A stretch of 64,000 bases of DNA, taken from the NCBI RefSeq assembly GCF_004404055.1, contig NZ_SOHK01000017.1, forward strand, positions 1 to 64,000. Reading direction: 5' to 3'. The notes beneath the pieces are model-generated. The model saw only the letters and a list, made by a program, of their open reading frames with translations. It did not search any database and was not told where the DNA came from. A program made the position numbers and the translations under genes. Origin of the DNA: Cryobacterium ruanii (GTDB lineage: Bacteria; Actinomycetota; Actinomycetes; Actinomycetales; Microbacteriaceae). The number at the start of each line of letters is the position of its first letter. Position 1 is the first letter of the stretch. This document shows, piece after piece, positions 8,492-14,946 of this stretch.

Positions 8492-8875
8492 TTACGACAA
8501 GCGCCGGAATCGTTCCACGCTGTCGAACCAGCGGACGACGCTGTTGGCGTTGTGGGCTTGCATGAGGGCATCTTCGACGATGCCGGCGAATTGGGCGGCA
8601 TCGCGAAGGCCGAGTTCAGCCCGAGCGACTCCGGGCGCGCAGCCGGCGCCGCAGCCGTCTTCGCCGTTGCACTCGACGCCGTCGACGACGGTGCTGTGCC
8701 AGTTGGCGAGCTGGTCGTACACCTGGCCGAGGGAGCGCTGGGTGGCGGTCAGACACCCGAGCAGCAGGTACGAGTCGTAGGGCCGTTCGATCGCACGAGT
8801 CGCGTGCGCCAGGCTGCGTGCGATGTCGGCCAGCTCGTTCGCCCGGCTGATCAATTCGCTGTCGTGGTCGTTCAT
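8492..8875 (-). CDS. hypothetical element protein, 127 aa
   Basis: Starts at ATG 8875 with a strong AAAGGAG ribosome-binding site 7 bases upstream. Mostly helical, soluble and acidic (SELISRANELADIARSLAHATRAIERPYDS), with a Cys cluster CNGEDGCGAGC at about residues 69-79 that could bind metal. No family is recognised. It follows ssb, separated by a perfect 16-bp hairpin, and reads towards the candidate oriT, as leading-region genes of conjugative elements often do. Confidence 0.65.
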   Translation of the reverse strand: MNDHDSELISRANELADIARSLAHATRAIERPYDSYLLLGCLTATQRSLGQVYDQLANWHSTVVDGVECNGEDGCGAGCAPGVARAELGLRDAAQFAGIVEDALMQAHNANSVVRWFDSVERFRRLS

Positions 8876-8897
8876 GGTGGTGCTCCTTTCATGAGGT

Positions 8898-8933
8898 ATT
8901 CAGGGTGGGCCGCGCGTGCGGCCCACCCTGAAT
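8898..8933 (-). terminator. perfect 16-bp GC-rich hairpin between ssb and the 127-aa gene
   Basis: ATTCAGGGTGGGCCGC pairs with GCGGCCCACCCTGAAT around the loop GCGT. It begins 3 bases past the ssb stop codon. No T-run follows on the ssb-sense strand, so it may attenuate or protect the ssb mRNA rather than terminate fully. Confidence 0.6.
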
Positions 8934-8935
8934 AG

Positions 8936-9298
8936 CTATTCGGTGTCAGGCTTGGAGTTGCGGCGAACGGTGGCGACGGCGCGGTTGAGGTCGGGTCCGA
9001 CGTTGTCGGCGTCGATGACGCGGCCGTATTGGCGTGTCTGCTCGTCGCCCCAGCTGTCAGTGTGTTCGCGGCCGACGACGATGACGGGGTCGCCCTTATG
9101 CAAGGTGGCGGCGACGTTTTGGCCGAGCTCGAACTTAGCTTCCACGAAATGCGTGGTTGCGGCGTCGTGGGCGAGCCATTTGCCGCCGCGGTACTCGCCT
9201 GTGTTCTCGATGACTCGCAGCTTGGTGATCTGAATGCTGCCGGCTGTGACGACCTCGGGGTCCAGAGCCAGGTTGCCGATGATGGTGCGTGTGGACAT
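8936..9298 (-). CDS. ssb: single-stranded DNA-binding protein (short, element-borne)
   Basis: 120 residues from ATG 9298, with GAAGGAGAAG as ribosome-binding site; a longer frame starting at TTG 9370 is less likely. It has the OB-fold order of bacterial SSB: MSTRTIIGNLALDPEV, TGEYRGGKW, FVEAKFELGQNVAATLHKGD, VIVVGREHTDSW, and a final VIDADNVGPDLNRA matching the conserved VEAxxVGPDLRWAT of actinobacterial SSB. The acidic C-terminal tip (DDDIPF-type) used for protein partners is missing, and the end is RRNSKPDTE. Mobile-element SSBs coat transferred single strands in the recipient. Its leader repeat is shared with the dprA-like gene. Confidence 0.88.
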   Translation of the reverse strand: MSTRTIIGNLALDPEVVTAGSIQITKLRVIENTGEYRGGKWLAHDAATTHFVEAKFELGQNVAATLHKGDPVIVVGREHTDSWGDEQTRQYGRVIDADNVGPDLNRAVATVRRNSKPDTE

Positions 9299-9365
9299 GA
9301 GTGCTTCTCCTTCGATGGGTGGTGCGTTGAATTGCGGTGGGGAGTCGTTGGCTTTGGGTTCTTCG

Positions 9366-9527
9366 ACCAACTATTTTTTGTGCCGTCCGGCGAGAAGAAT
9401 CGATAGCGAGCGGGAGCGCTGGGAGTGCCCCGAATTTCAGGCGAGATAAGGGAGCCAGCGACCGCGTCTGAGAATCTGGGAACGGGAGGCGCGTAGCGAG
9501 CTACGGTGATCGGCCGGACAGGTCACA
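9366..9527 (-). repeat. leader repeat copy B, upstream of ssb
   Basis: Inverted counterpart of 3912-4075. Read on the minus strand it contains CGTAGCTCGCTACG, a 6-bp hairpin with a two-base loop, and the CCCAGATTCTCAG ... CTGAAATTCGGGG dyad with a few mismatches. It ends about 68 bases before the ssb start. Presumed promoter or leader of ssb. Confidence 0.85.
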
Positions 9528-9604
9528 AATTGCGTTTCACGCGGTGGGGATGCGCGCCGATTGCGGCCGCGATCAAGGGGCCTTTGCCCGACGTTGCTGG
9601 CAAG

Positions 9605-9763
9605 TTATCCACAGGTGTTTTTCGCGCGCGCGTACTGTTAATTTTTTGTTTGTCCTGTTAGTACTGTTAGGGGGGCCGATCAGTGGCCCCCTATAGGGCC
9701 AGATCTGGCCCCCTATCGGTACGCTAAACGGCCCCCTACGGAGGCCGCTCACCGGCCCCCAAA
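9605..9763. other. candidate replication origin: DnaA box, AT-rich segment and iterons
   Basis: A perfect DnaA-box consensus TTATCCACA lies at 9605-9613. Next is an AT-rich stretch (9636-9670) with three CTGTTA repeats. Four GGCCCCC(T/A)A(T/C/A) repeats then begin at 9685, 9707, 9730 and 9754, spaced 22, 23 and 24 bp. Iterons spaced by about two helix turns plus a DnaA box are typical of plasmid-type origins. The last repeats overlap the 3' end of the adjacent winged-helix gene, a likely initiator. Confidence 0.55.
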
Positions 9764-10164
9764 CCTCCGCGTCGAAGCATCGGAATGACGTTGGTCTCGT
9801 ACCGTCGGTGACCGCCCGGTCTCGTGCTGTCGACGAGCAGATTGAACTCGGCATTGTGGCCACGGTGGCCAGCACTGACTCGCTCGATAGCGCCGCTGGC
9901 GACGAGTTCCGCGATCGCCCGCTTGACCGAGTGATACGCCGACTCTGATCCGTTGTCCGGAGCCAGATAGCCCAGGGCGATCGCCGAGGATTCTCGGGAT
10001 GCGAAGTACCGTCGCGGCGGTTGATTACCGGGGTTGTCGTTGTCGTCCCAGGTTTCCAAGGCCATGTGCACGAGCAGCCGGGTTGCCGCGTGCCCCAGGC
10101 CCAGGCGTGCAGCTGCGAGAACCGCGCCCTTAGCCGCATATAGGCCCACAGTGCTCTCACCCAC
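9736..10164 (-). CDS. winged-helix protein, possible replication initiator
   Basis: 142 residues from GTG 10164 (MGESTVGLYAAKGAVLAAA). A helical N-terminal part (LGHATRLLVHMALETWDDNDNP without its first residues) is followed by a winged-helix-like region, SAYHSVKRAIAELVASGAIERV, and a beta hairpin (HNAEFNLLVD). This resembles the small helix-turn-helix/initiator-like proteins common in actinobacterial integrative elements. Assignment to replication rests on the adjacent iterons and DnaA box, not on a catalytic motif. A long Arg-rich overlapping frame on the same strand is a shadow. Confidence 0.6.
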   Translation of the reverse strand: MGESTVGLYAAKGAVLAAARLGLGHAATRLLVHMALETWDDNDNPGNQPPRRYFASRESSAIALGYLAPDNGSESAYHSVKRAIAELVASGAIERVSAGHRGHNAEFNLLVDSTRPGGHRRYETNVIPMLRRGGLGAGERPP

Positions 10165-10247
10165 CGGATCGGGTGCGAGGCGTTGCGAGATGGCAAAATT
10201 TCAGTATTCTGGACATAGATCAGATCCTTTGCGGGTGTTCGATCCTT

Positions 10248-10277
10248 GCCCCGGGGTGCAACCCGGGGCTTTATCTT
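10248..10277 (+). terminator. GC hairpin followed by T-rich tail
   Basis: GCCCCGGG 10248-10255 pairs with CCCGGGGC 10262-10269 around GTGCAA, followed by TTTATCTTT on the + strand. It looks like an intrinsic terminator for rightward transcription, although no rightward gene precedes it. It could shield the xis/regulator promoters from the origin side. Confidence 0.45.
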
Positions 10278-10327
10278 TGGCCTGCCGCGAGCCGACGATT
10301 TGGTCGCCTGCAACAGGAGGCGCGGCC

Positions 10328-10537
10328 TCACCGCGTCACGAGGGCGCGTTTGCCCGTCTGCGTCTGTGCGCTCGCCTCGACCCAGGCGATCACTTCGGCC
10401 CGCTTGTACAAGACTTTCTTCGGCGTCGGCTTGTAGAAGCGCGGTCCCCGACCCAAGTAGCGCAGGTGGGCCAGCCCGCCGACGGTCAGTCCGGTGAGTT
10501 CGGCGACGACGACGGGGAGGATGAATTCTTCGGTCAT
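10328..10537 (-). CDS. excisionase-like small DNA-binding protein
   Basis: 69 residues from ATG 10537 (MTEEFILPVVVAELTGLTVGGLAHLRYLGRGP). A MerR/AlpA-type winged helix is visible: a helix-turn-helix over residues 10-30, then RGPRFYKPTPKKVLYKRAEVIAW, the classic wing and second helix of Xis/HTH_17 proteins. A basic tail follows. Such proteins direct tyrosine integrases towards excision or regulate the element. It is transcribed divergently from the HTH regulator, from a promoter overlapping that of the regulator. Confidence 0.75.
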   Translation of the reverse strand: MTEEFILPVVVAELTGLTVGGLAHLRYLGRGPRFYKPTPKKVLYKRAEVIAWVEASAQTQTGKRALVTR

Positions 10538-10587
10538 GATTACGTCCCTTCGGTGACACGAGACACTCATTGCTTCGTGTTGCGATC

Positions 10588-10635
10588 ACAATAAAACGCT
10601 TTTCGCTGTTTGACAAGGACCAATAGCTGTACGGT
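10588..10635. promoter_or_regulatory. overlapping divergent promoters of xis-like gene and HTH regulator
   Basis: Leftward: -35 TTGTCA (complement of 10611-10616), 17-bp spacer and -10 TATTGT (complement of 10588-10593). Rightward: TTGACA 10610-10615 and a -10-like TACGGT 10630-10635 placed 6 bases before the regulator ATG. The two -35 boxes share the same bases, so occupancy should be mutually exclusive. This layout suits a lysogeny-type switch. Confidence 0.6.
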
Positions 10636-10641
10636 GTCGGC

Positions 10642-11241
10642 ATGACAGGTTTTGTGAGGCAGTCCGGAATTGGCGAGCGGATTCAAGCCATCCGGAAACG
10701 GCACGGCATCCGCTCCGCCAAGGACCTCGCCGACCTCATGCCCGGCGGCAATGTCACCGAGGCGATCCTGCAAAACCTTGAAGCCGGCCGCAAGCAGGAC
10801 CTCTCGGTCAGCCAACTCCTGAACATCTCCCACGCGCTGCGCGTTCCACCGGTTTTTCTCCTTGCACCAATCGGGCGCCCGCATGACGCGCTCGACCTGG
10901 TAAACCTCAGCAATACCTTCGAGGGAATGACCGTCGCTGAATTCGATGCCTGGATCTCCGGGGAAACGAATGGCACCTACCGGTGGCGTGACCTCACCGA
11001 GCGCACGGAACGCTCGCAGCTCGAGGCCATGCGCCAGCTCATTGCCAGCCTGCGCGAGCGCCGCCGTCTCACCACCAACGCGGCCATCGAAGCGGAACTC
11101 ACGCCGCCGGGTGAGGTCAACACGGACCCCGCGATCTGGGATACCACGCAGGAACGACTTGCCGAGGCAAACCGGCGCATCGAACAACTCAGCAGCTATC
11201 TCACCGACGCGGGCTGGGACCTCGAAGGATGGGTCAAGTAG
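10642..11241 (+). CDS. XRE-type HTH regulator 1
   Basis: 199 residues from ATG 10642, probably leaderless. The N-terminal DNA-binding domain (about residues 8-70) contains IGERIQAIRKRHGIRSAKDL and the recognition helix region NVTEAILQNLEAGRKQDLSVSQLLNIS, ending VPPVFLLAP as in Cro/CI-like domains. The C-terminal ~100 residues are helical and Glu/Arg-rich (LRERRRLTTNAAIEAELTPP; AEANRRIEQLSSYL), perhaps for dimerisation. A regulator facing an excisionase gene and preceding an integrase probably controls element maintenance. It is paralogous to the next gene over its full length. Confidence 0.82.
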   Translation: MTGFVRQSGIGERIQAIRKRHGIRSAKDLADLMPGGNVTEAILQNLEAGRKQDLSVSQLLNISHALRVPPVFLLAPIGRPHDALDLVNLSNTFEGMTVAEFDAWISGETNGTYRWRDLTERTERSQLEAMRQLIASLRERRRLTTNAAIEAELTPPGEVNTDPAIWDTTQERLAEANRRIEQLSSYLTDAGWDLEGWVK

Positions 11242-11322
11242 ACCGCTGAGCCCGGGCCGAATAACTATCGTCCGCGTGTGAGCGGTCGAGGTATCGCCCT
11301 TGAGTTGCACTCTGTGCGCGTG

Positions 11323-11892
11323 ATGAATTTCCTGGCGCAGGCTGGGATCGGCGACCGCATTCAAGCGATTCGCAAGCAGCACGCCATCCGTTCGGCTAGC
11401 GCCCGCGCCGATCTCATCCTAGGCGACAATGTCACCGAATCGATCGTGCAGAATATCGAGGCTGGCGGCAAGGACGACCTTCTCGTCAGCCAACTGCTCA
11501 ACATCGCCAAGGCCCTACGCGTCTCGCCAATCTTCCTCCTCGCCCCCGTCGCCACACCCTCGGCCCGGTTCGACATCGCCAACCTCAGCTCGAGCTTCGA
11601 TAACATGACCGTGGTCCAGTTCGATGCCTGGATCTTGAGCGCGGTCGACGGCGCTTACCACTGGGCCACCAACGACGAACACTCCGAACGCGCCCAGCTC
11701 TTGGCGACGCCGGAGCTCCACACGCAGCTCCGCGAGCGAAGTCGTTTGGCTGTAAAAGTCGAGGGCGAGCGATTCGTAGAGTCCGCTGACAAAATCGCTG
11801 CGACTACTGCATTCGACACCACCGAAGTGCGCCTCCCTAAATTCAGCCGGCGTATCAAACAACTCACTAGATATCTGGCCGCGGCTGGCTGA
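11323..11892 (+). CDS. XRE-type HTH regulator 2, paralogue of the preceding gene
   Basis: 189 residues from ATG 11323, chosen by alignment with the paralogue (MNFLAQAGIGDRIQAIRKQH against MTGFVRQSGIGERIQAIRKR). Shared blocks include NVTESIVQNIEAGGKDDLLVSQ, LLNIAKALRVSPIFLLAP, DNMTVVQFDAWI and RIKQLTRYLAAAG. The recognition region differs (ILGDNVTESI against MPGGNVTEAI), so operator preference may have diverged. It lies about 80 bases after the first copy, a tandem duplication. A function as a second repressor or antagonist of the first is inferred. Confidence 0.78.
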   Translation: MNFLAQAGIGDRIQAIRKQHAIRSASARADLILGDNVTESIVQNIEAGGKDDLLVSQLLNIAKALRVSPIFLLAPVATPSARFDIANLSSSFDNMTVVQFDAWILSAVDGAYHWATNDEHSERAQLLATPELHTQLRERSRLAVKVEGERFVESADKIAATTAFDTTEVRLPKFSRRIKQLTRYLAAAG

Positions 11893-11991
11893 GAAACAGA
11901 GGGATGGTCTTACTGACTTCGCCCAGCCCAATGTCGGTGGGCGAGAGGAGAGTGGATCCAGCACAATCACTGACGATCCCGAGGTGAGATC

Positions 11992-13122
11992 ATGGGCAGC
12001 ATCTACTCGTATCTAACGAAGGCCGGTAAGCGCTACCGAGTCGTCTATCGCAAGCCGGACCACGATCAAGCACAGAAACGCGGCTTTACGACGAAACGGG
12101 ATGCCGCGCTCTTTCTCTCAACGGTCGAAGTCACCAAGGCGAACGGCGATTTCATCGAGGCCTCAGCTGGTCGATTGACCATTGCGACATTGGGTGCTCA
12201 ATGGCTCCACCACCAGTCACATCTCAAGCCCTCCAGCCTGCGCCCGGTTGAAATCGCGTGGCGCCTCTACGTGAAGCCAGCTTGGGGCACCCGAACTGTG
12301 GGCGAAATTCGTCACAGTGACGTTCAGTCGTGGGTGACTGAACTTACCGCGGTAAAGGGCGCGACGACTGTCCTCCGCGCCTACGGCGTCCTCGCTTCGA
12401 CCCTCGACGTTGCCGTCAAGGACAAGCGAATCACCTCGAATCCGGCGCGCGGCGTGAACCTGCCTCGCAAGATTGCCAAGGAGCACACCTACCTGTCACA
12501 CAGACAGGTCGCAGCGCTGGCGACCGCCTCCGGCGACCGTGCAACTCTCGTTCTCATAATGGCGTATTGCGGCCTCCGCTGGGGCGAAGCCATCGGGCTT
12601 CAGGTCAAGGACATCGACTTTCTCAAGCGCAGAATCAACGTCAATCGCAACGCTGTTGAGGTCGGTTCGCAGATAGAGGTCGGAACTCCGAAGTCCTACA
12701 AAGTGCGCTCGGTGCCCTTCCCCGCGTTCCTACTCCCCGGACTGAGTGACGAATGTCGAGACAAGCCGGCAACGGCACTCGTCTTCGCCGATCGATTCGG
12801 AAACCACCTCAAACGCACCCGGGTAAGCCTGGGCACGCGGAGCTGGTTTCTGACGGCACTTACGACGGCAGGCCTACCACGGATGACAATTCACGACCTC
12901 CGCCACACGGCCGCAAGTCTCGCAGTGAGCGTCGGCGCAAACGTCAAAGCGGTGCAACGGATGCTCGGTCATGCCTCCGCAGCGGTGACCCTCGACACCT
13001 ACGCGGACCTCTTCGATGACGACCTGGACGCCGTTGCAGACCGTTTGAATCAGGCCGCTATTTTTTCAAATGTTGCCAAAATGTTGCCAAAACAGAATTT
13101 TGGGGCAAAGGAAAACCCCTGA
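11992..13122 (+). CDS. int: tyrosine-type site-specific integrase
   Basis: 376 residues from ATG 11992. The N-terminal arm-binding part (GSIYSYLTKAGKRYRVVYRK) is followed by a core-binding SAM-like domain (about 60-160). The catalytic domain has Arg in CGLRWGEAIGLQVKDID, His/Arg in TIHDLRHTAASLAV, and the second His plus nucleophile Tyr in MLGHASAAVTLDTYADLF. All catalytic residues are present, so it should be active. It stops about 40 bases from the 3' end of tRNA-Ser(GCT), the expected attachment site. Two direct repeats ATGTTGCCAAA lie at the end of the gene (about 13070-13091). Confidence 0.93.
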   Translation: MGSIYSYLTKAGKRYRVVYRKPDHDQAQKRGFTTKRDAALFLSTVEVTKANGDFIEASAGRLTIATLGAQWLHHQSHLKPSSLRPVEIAWRLYVKPAWGTRTVGEIRHSDVQSWVTELTAVKGATTVLRAYGVLASTLDVAVKDKRITSNPARGVNLPRKIAKEHTYLSHRQVAALATASGDRATLVLIMAYCGLRWGEAIGLQVKDIDFLKRRINVNRNAVEVGSQIEVGTPKSYKVRSVPFPAFLLPGLSDECRDKPATALVFADRFGNHLKRTRVSLGTRSWFLTALTTAGLPRMTIHDLRHTAASLAVSVGANVKAVQRMLGHASAAVTLDTYADLFDDDLDAVADRLNQAAIFSNVAKMLPKQNFGAKENP

Positions 13123-13150
13123 CTCCCAGTGTTCATATGGGATTCAGGGG
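13116..13150 (-). terminator. hairpin terminator of tRNA-Ser(GCT), overlapping the integrase stop
   Basis: CCCCTGACTCCCA 13116-13128 pairs with TGGGATTCAGGGG 13138-13150, one mismatch in 13 bp, loop of 9. On the minus strand it is followed by TTTTCCTTT, so it terminates the leftward tRNA transcript. The integrase stop codon sits inside the left arm. Confidence 0.7.
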
Positions 13151-13162
13151 TTCAAATGGCTG

Positions 13163-13253
13163 CGGAGACGGTGGGATTTGAACCCACGGTACCCCGTAAA
13201 GGGTACTCCACCTTAGCAGGGTGGTGCACTAAGCCGAACTATGCGACGTCTCC
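13163..13253 (-). tRNA. tRNA-Ser(GCT), probable attachment site of the element
   Basis: The minus strand folds as a class II tRNA. The acceptor is GGAGACG ... CGTCTCC with discriminator G, the anticodon arm CCACC-CTGCTAA-GGTGG gives anticodon GCT, and there is a long variable arm (GTACCC ... GGGTAC) and T arm GTGGG-TTCAAAT-CCCAC. 91 bases; CCA is not encoded (GCA follows). Its 3' end faces the integrase gene, the standard layout for tRNA-integrated elements. The element's other junction is outside the window. Confidence 0.93.
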
Positions 13254-13299
13254 TTGGAGTTCGCTTGCGCAAACACACGGTCTTATCTTAGCCGTACCA

Positions 13300-13349
13300 C
13301 GGGCATCCGCTTTCACCATGAAACTCTCGGTCAGAAAAGCGGATGCCCG
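13300..13349 (-). terminator. hairpin downstream of the LCP gene built from inverted GCGGATGCC motifs
   Basis: CGGGCATCCGCTTT 13300-13313 and AAAGCGGATGCCCG 13336-13349 are perfectly complementary over 14 bp, loop 22. It lies just past the LCP stop. The arms are copies of the motif dispersed over the chromosomal part of the window. Confidence 0.65.
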
Positions 13350-13356
13350 CGCCCGG

Positions 13357-14658
13357 CTACTGGTCCTGCAGGGTTCGGCCGGCCGTGCAGGTGTAGTCAC
13401 CAGCGGTCTGGCCGGTCACCGACTCCGACAGGACGACTCCGGGGGCCTCCGTGGCCACCGGCGCATCGGTCGCGGCCGGCGCCTCGGTCGCGGCCGGCGC
13501 CTCGGTCGCGGCCGGATCCGTGGTCGCGGCCGGCGCAGGAACAGCCTCAACGGGAGCATTGGGGTCGGCAACCGTGCCACGGCCGGTTGTTCCGCTCAGC
13601 GCGAGGGGCTGATCTGCTGCAACGGCCTCGAACAGGTTGTCGAAGGCTGGCTGGACGGGCTTGACCCCTCCGGTCGTGCTGCCGGTCGGCACTTGGGCGA
13701 AGACGACCTGGTCAAGATCGATGTCCTTCAGCGCGATGGCGATCGAGGCGAGGGTGGTCACGCTGTTGAGACTGTCCGACAGGCGCATATTGGCTGTAAC
13801 CGCCTTGGCCAGGGCGTATACCTTGGTCGGGTCGGAGAGCGTGTCAGCGCTCTTGATGGTGCGCACGAGCGAGGACATGAACAGCTGCTGGTTGTTGATG
13901 CGGGTCAGGTCGCCGCCATCGCCGACTCCGTGGCGGGTGCGCAAAAACTGCAGCGCGTCATACCCGGAAAGCACGTGCTCGCCCGGGTCAAGGAACGTTC
14001 CGGTGTATTCGTCCTCGATGCGGCTGGCCACGCAAACCGGCACGCCGCCGACGGCGGAGGACATGTCCATGACGCCGCTGAACTGCACCTCGGCCGCGAA
14101 CGGAATGTCGAGACCCGTGAGCTTCTCGACGGTCAGCACGGTGCAGGCGAGGCCCCCGTAGCTGAGCGTGGTGTTGATCTTCTGGCTGCTCATGGCGCTG
14201 AACGAGCCACCATCGGGGTCGGGGCAGGAGGGGATGGAGACGAACATGTCACGGGGAAAACTGATGACCGAGGCGTTGCTGTGGTCCTCCGAGATGTGCA
14301 GCAACATCGTCACGTCGTTGAGGTCGCCGGTGGAGTCCTCCGGCCCGAATGCTGCGTCCTGGCCGACCCTGCTGTCGCTGCCGACGATGAGCATGTTCAC
14401 GCCGCCGTCGATGGCGCCGATCGAGGGTACCGGACCGTTGGACTCATTGGCGAGGTGCACGCTGGGCTGCACACTCGAAGCGACGTCGTAGGTGGCGATG
14501 GCAGCGACGGAGAACCCGCTGACCAGGACGACCGCCACGCTGCCCGCAAGGACCTTCGCCACGGCAACGGCAGCGTTCGACTTCTTCAGTCGGCCGTGAC
14601 GGGCAATGGTTTTGAGGTCCCTGGAACCGGCGCGGCGGGGGCGAAGTTGGTCGCTCAC
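13357..14658 (-). CDS. LytR-CpsA-Psr (LCP) family cell-wall glycopolymer ligase
   Basis: 433 residues from GTG 14658. A basic cytoplasmic head and one TM helix (about residues 33-55, VAKVLAGSVAVVLVSGFSVAAIA) precede the extracellular LCP domain. Its landmarks are NMLIVGSDSRVG, DVTMLLHIS, ASVISFPRDMFV, AVGGVPVC, LSGYDALQFLRTRH and GGDLTRINNQQLFM, which supply the Asp/Arg residues binding the polyprenyl pyrophosphate substrate. LCP enzymes attach teichoic acid-like polymers or arabinogalactan to peptidoglycan. The C-terminal ~70 residues are Ala/Thr/Glu/Pro-rich with AATEAP repeats and a terminal Cys. It is flanked by two tRNA-Ser genes. Confidence 0.9.
   Translation of the reverse strand: MSDQLRPRRAGSRDLKTIARHGRLKKSNAAVAVAKVLAGSVAVVLVSGFSVAAIATYDVASSVQPSVHLANESNGPVPSIGAIDGGVNMLIVGSDSRVGQDAAFGPEDSTGDLNDVTMLLHISEDHSNASVISFPRDMFVSIPSCPDPDGGSFSAMSSQKINTTLSYGGLACTVLTVEKLTGLDIPFAAEVQFSGVMDMSSAVGGVPVCVASRIEDEYTGTFLDPGEHVLSGYDALQFLRTRHGVGDGGDLTRINNQQLFMSSLVRTIKSADTLSDPTKVYALAKAVTANMRLSDSLNSVTTLASIAIALKDIDLDQVVFAQVPTGSTTGGVKPVQPAFDNLFEAVAADQPLALSGTTGRGTVADPNAPVEAVPAPAATTDPAATEAPAATEAPAATDAPVATEAPGVVLSESVTGQTAGDYTCTAGRTLQDQ
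13461..13532 (-). repeat. 18-bp tandem repeat inside the LCP gene
   Basis: Four units of GCGCCTCGGTCGCGGCCG with small changes begin at 13461, 13479, 13497 and 13515. They encode the AATEAP-type repeats of the LCP protein tail. Copy number may vary between strains. Confidence 0.85.
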
Positions 14659-14743
14659 TCGTGTCCTCTCATCGGGTTATCAGCTTGGTCGGCCTGAGGC
14701 GACAATCATTGTGCGCCGGTGGTTTTGCGTTGCACGGGTGCTG

Positions 14744-14828
14744 CGGAGGGCGTGGGATTCGAACCCACGAGACATTTCTGCCCACCAGTTTTCAAGACTG
14801 GCTCCATCGGCCGCTCGGACAGCCCTCC
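14744..14828 (-). tRNA. tRNA-Ser(TGA)
   Basis: The minus strand has acceptor GGAGGGC/GCCCTCC with discriminator G, anticodon arm CCAGT-CTTGAAA-ACTGG (anticodon TGA), a class II variable arm and T arm GTGGG-TTCGAAT-CCCAC. 85 bases, CCA not encoded. Confidence 0.95.
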
Positions 14829-14946
14829 CGGTTGCCCATTCTCCACACGAAATACTGCGCGGAAGAATTGGGCGAACTGGGCCGATTCTAGCCGATGGCA
14901 GACCCTACAGGCTGACAGAGGGTCCTGGTAAACGGCTGGATGGCGG

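Noticed and set aside
10248..10277. Hairpin read as terminator of the xis-like transcript
   Set aside because: The T-rich tail is on the + strand, whereas xis is transcribed leftward; only a rightward terminator fits.
9573..10643. 356-codon Arg/Ser/Thr-rich minus-strand frame
   Set aside because: It covers the xis-like and winged-helix genes in another frame; composition is that of a GC-skewed shadow.
13461..13532. Regular repeats considered as a CRISPR array
   Set aside because: Units are contiguous 18-mers without spacers and encode protein repeats; no cas genes are present anywhere in the window.
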